Assembly: GCA_946886085.1 (NCBI GenBank)
Contig: CAMPHX010000050.1
Coordinates: forward strand, 1-7,640
Length of the DNA: 7,640 nucleotides
Direction: 5' to 3'
From: an uncultured Flavobacteriales bacterium
GTDB taxonomy: Bacteria > Bacteroidota > Bacteroidia > Flavobacteriales > Vicingaceae
This document shows positions 7,171-7,640 of the stretch, piece by piece. The translations under genes and the position numbers were made by a program. The notes below the pieces were generated by a model. That model had not been told where the DNA came from. It saw only the letters and a list, made by a program, of their open reading frames with translations, and searched no databases. Positions within the stretch are counted from its first letter, which is position 1; each line of letters begins with the position of its first letter.

Positions 7171-7581
7171 TCAAATTAAGAAAGACTGAAAAAGCACGGG
7201 AATGTCTTTTTGTATGGGAGGTGGCAAATAAACATCATAAACCAAGTTTTTAAAACCAGTCTCCAAATTTAAATCCATAGTTACAAAAAGAAGAACAATA
7301 AAGCTTTGAGAAACATTTAGTTCAAACACTTGTTGCACATAATCTTCTATCATTAAAAAAGTTTGAAACTTGTTCTGACAACAGTTAGAGTTAAACTGAT
7401 TCTCATTAGAACAACTCATCTCTTTTTTAGCTTCTTCCATTCCGCAGGAAACATCTAATTTTCGAAAGCCAACAACCGTTTCTACTTTTTTACCTTTACA
7501 TATATGTGAAGAAATAGTAAACCCTGATGTTGTAAAAATTACAACAAACACTAACAAAATAGATATTACCTTTCTAAGCAT
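7171..7581 (-). CDS. Small secreted or membrane-anchored Cys-rich protein, HYC_CC_PP type
   Basis: A 136-residue protein of unknown function that fits the Bacteroidota HYC_CC_PP pattern, named for three short motifs. Here these are HIC (26-28, isoleucine replacing the usual tyrosine), CC (67-68, in SNCCQNK) and a proline run (PPP, 120-122). A signal peptide or N-terminal anchor covers about residues 4-21. Further cysteines lie at 46 (SCGM) and 57 (MSCSN), giving five outside the membrane, and a short hydrophobic run (SFIVLLFV) lies at 93-100. Each Cys motif resembles a soft-metal ligand set, and the gene leads a copper/silver efflux operon, so a metal-sensing or metal-binding role in the periplasm is plausible but is inference only. 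Proteins of this type commonly sit beside copper or heavy-metal transport genes in this phylum. The start is the only ATG ahead of the signal-like segment. Confidence 0.82.
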   Translation of the reverse strand: MLRKVISILLVFVVIFTTSGFTISSHICKGKKVETVVGFRKLDVSCGMEEAKKEMSCSNENQFNSNCCQNKFQTFLMIEDYVQQVFELNVSQSFIVLLFVTMDLNLETGFKNLVYDVYLPPPIQKDIPVLFQSFLI

Positions 7582-7585
7582 GTGT

Positions 7586-7615
7586 CAAAATTACAAATAA
7601 TTAATCTTATAGAAA
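7586..7615 (-). promoter_or_regulatory. Candidate Bacteroidota-type promoter for the operon
   Basis: On the minus strand TAATTTTG (7593-7586) matches the Bacteroidota -7 consensus TAnnTTTG exactly. TTTC (7615-7612), one mismatch from the -33 TTTG, lies 18 bases upstream, close to the expected spacing. The -7 element ends only 4 bases before the ATG at 7581, so transcription would begin at or next to the start codon and the message would be leaderless or nearly so. Such motifs turn up by chance in AT-rich DNA, and the true promoter may lie beyond the window. Confidence 0.3.
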
Positions 7616-7640
7616 CTGATTTACCACATCTTTACTAAAT

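Overview
The window is a single-strand block of genes for envelope copper/silver efflux. Low G+C content, the AT-rich spacers without clear Shine-Dalgarno sequences, a candidate TAnnTTTG promoter element, a DUF3347-tailed adaptor and an HYC_CC_PP-type small protein all point to a member of the Bacteroidota, probably a flavobacterium-like or related lineage. The genus cannot be told from the sequence.

Every supported gene lies on the minus strand, so transcription runs from high to low coordinates. The order is: a small secreted Cys-rich protein of HYC_CC_PP type (7581-7171); a 121-base spacer with a perfect hairpin and short repeats; a large CusA/CzcA-type RND pump (7049-3177); a 101-base spacer with nothing recognisable; a TolC/CusC-like outer-membrane channel (3075-1843); then, after 2 bases, a CusB-like periplasmic adaptor (1840-44). 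Nineteen bases after the adaptor's stop, a further reading frame opens with MKKIIFII and leaves the window, so the operon probably continues. No stretch longer than 300 bases lacks a gene. No RNA gene, insertion sequence, CRISPR array or origin was seen.

The three large proteins make a complete tripartite system: proton-driven inner-membrane pump, periplasmic adaptor, outer-membrane duct. The pump keeps all three methionines equivalent to E. coli CusA M573/M623/M672, which argues for Cu(I)/Ag(I) rather than Zn/Co/Ni. The adaptor carries a Cys/Met/His heavy-metal-binding module at its N-terminus and a DUF3347 domain at its C-terminus. No separate CusF chaperone gene is visible, so these modules may do part of that job. 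The small Cys-rich protein at the head of the operon has no established function; its position suggests a role in metal handling.

This is a recognisable heavy-metal efflux operon, not a wholly new system. The parts worth a second look are the enlarged pump with extra membrane segments and periplasmic insertions, the small Cys protein, and the hairpin/repeat spacer before the pump gene.
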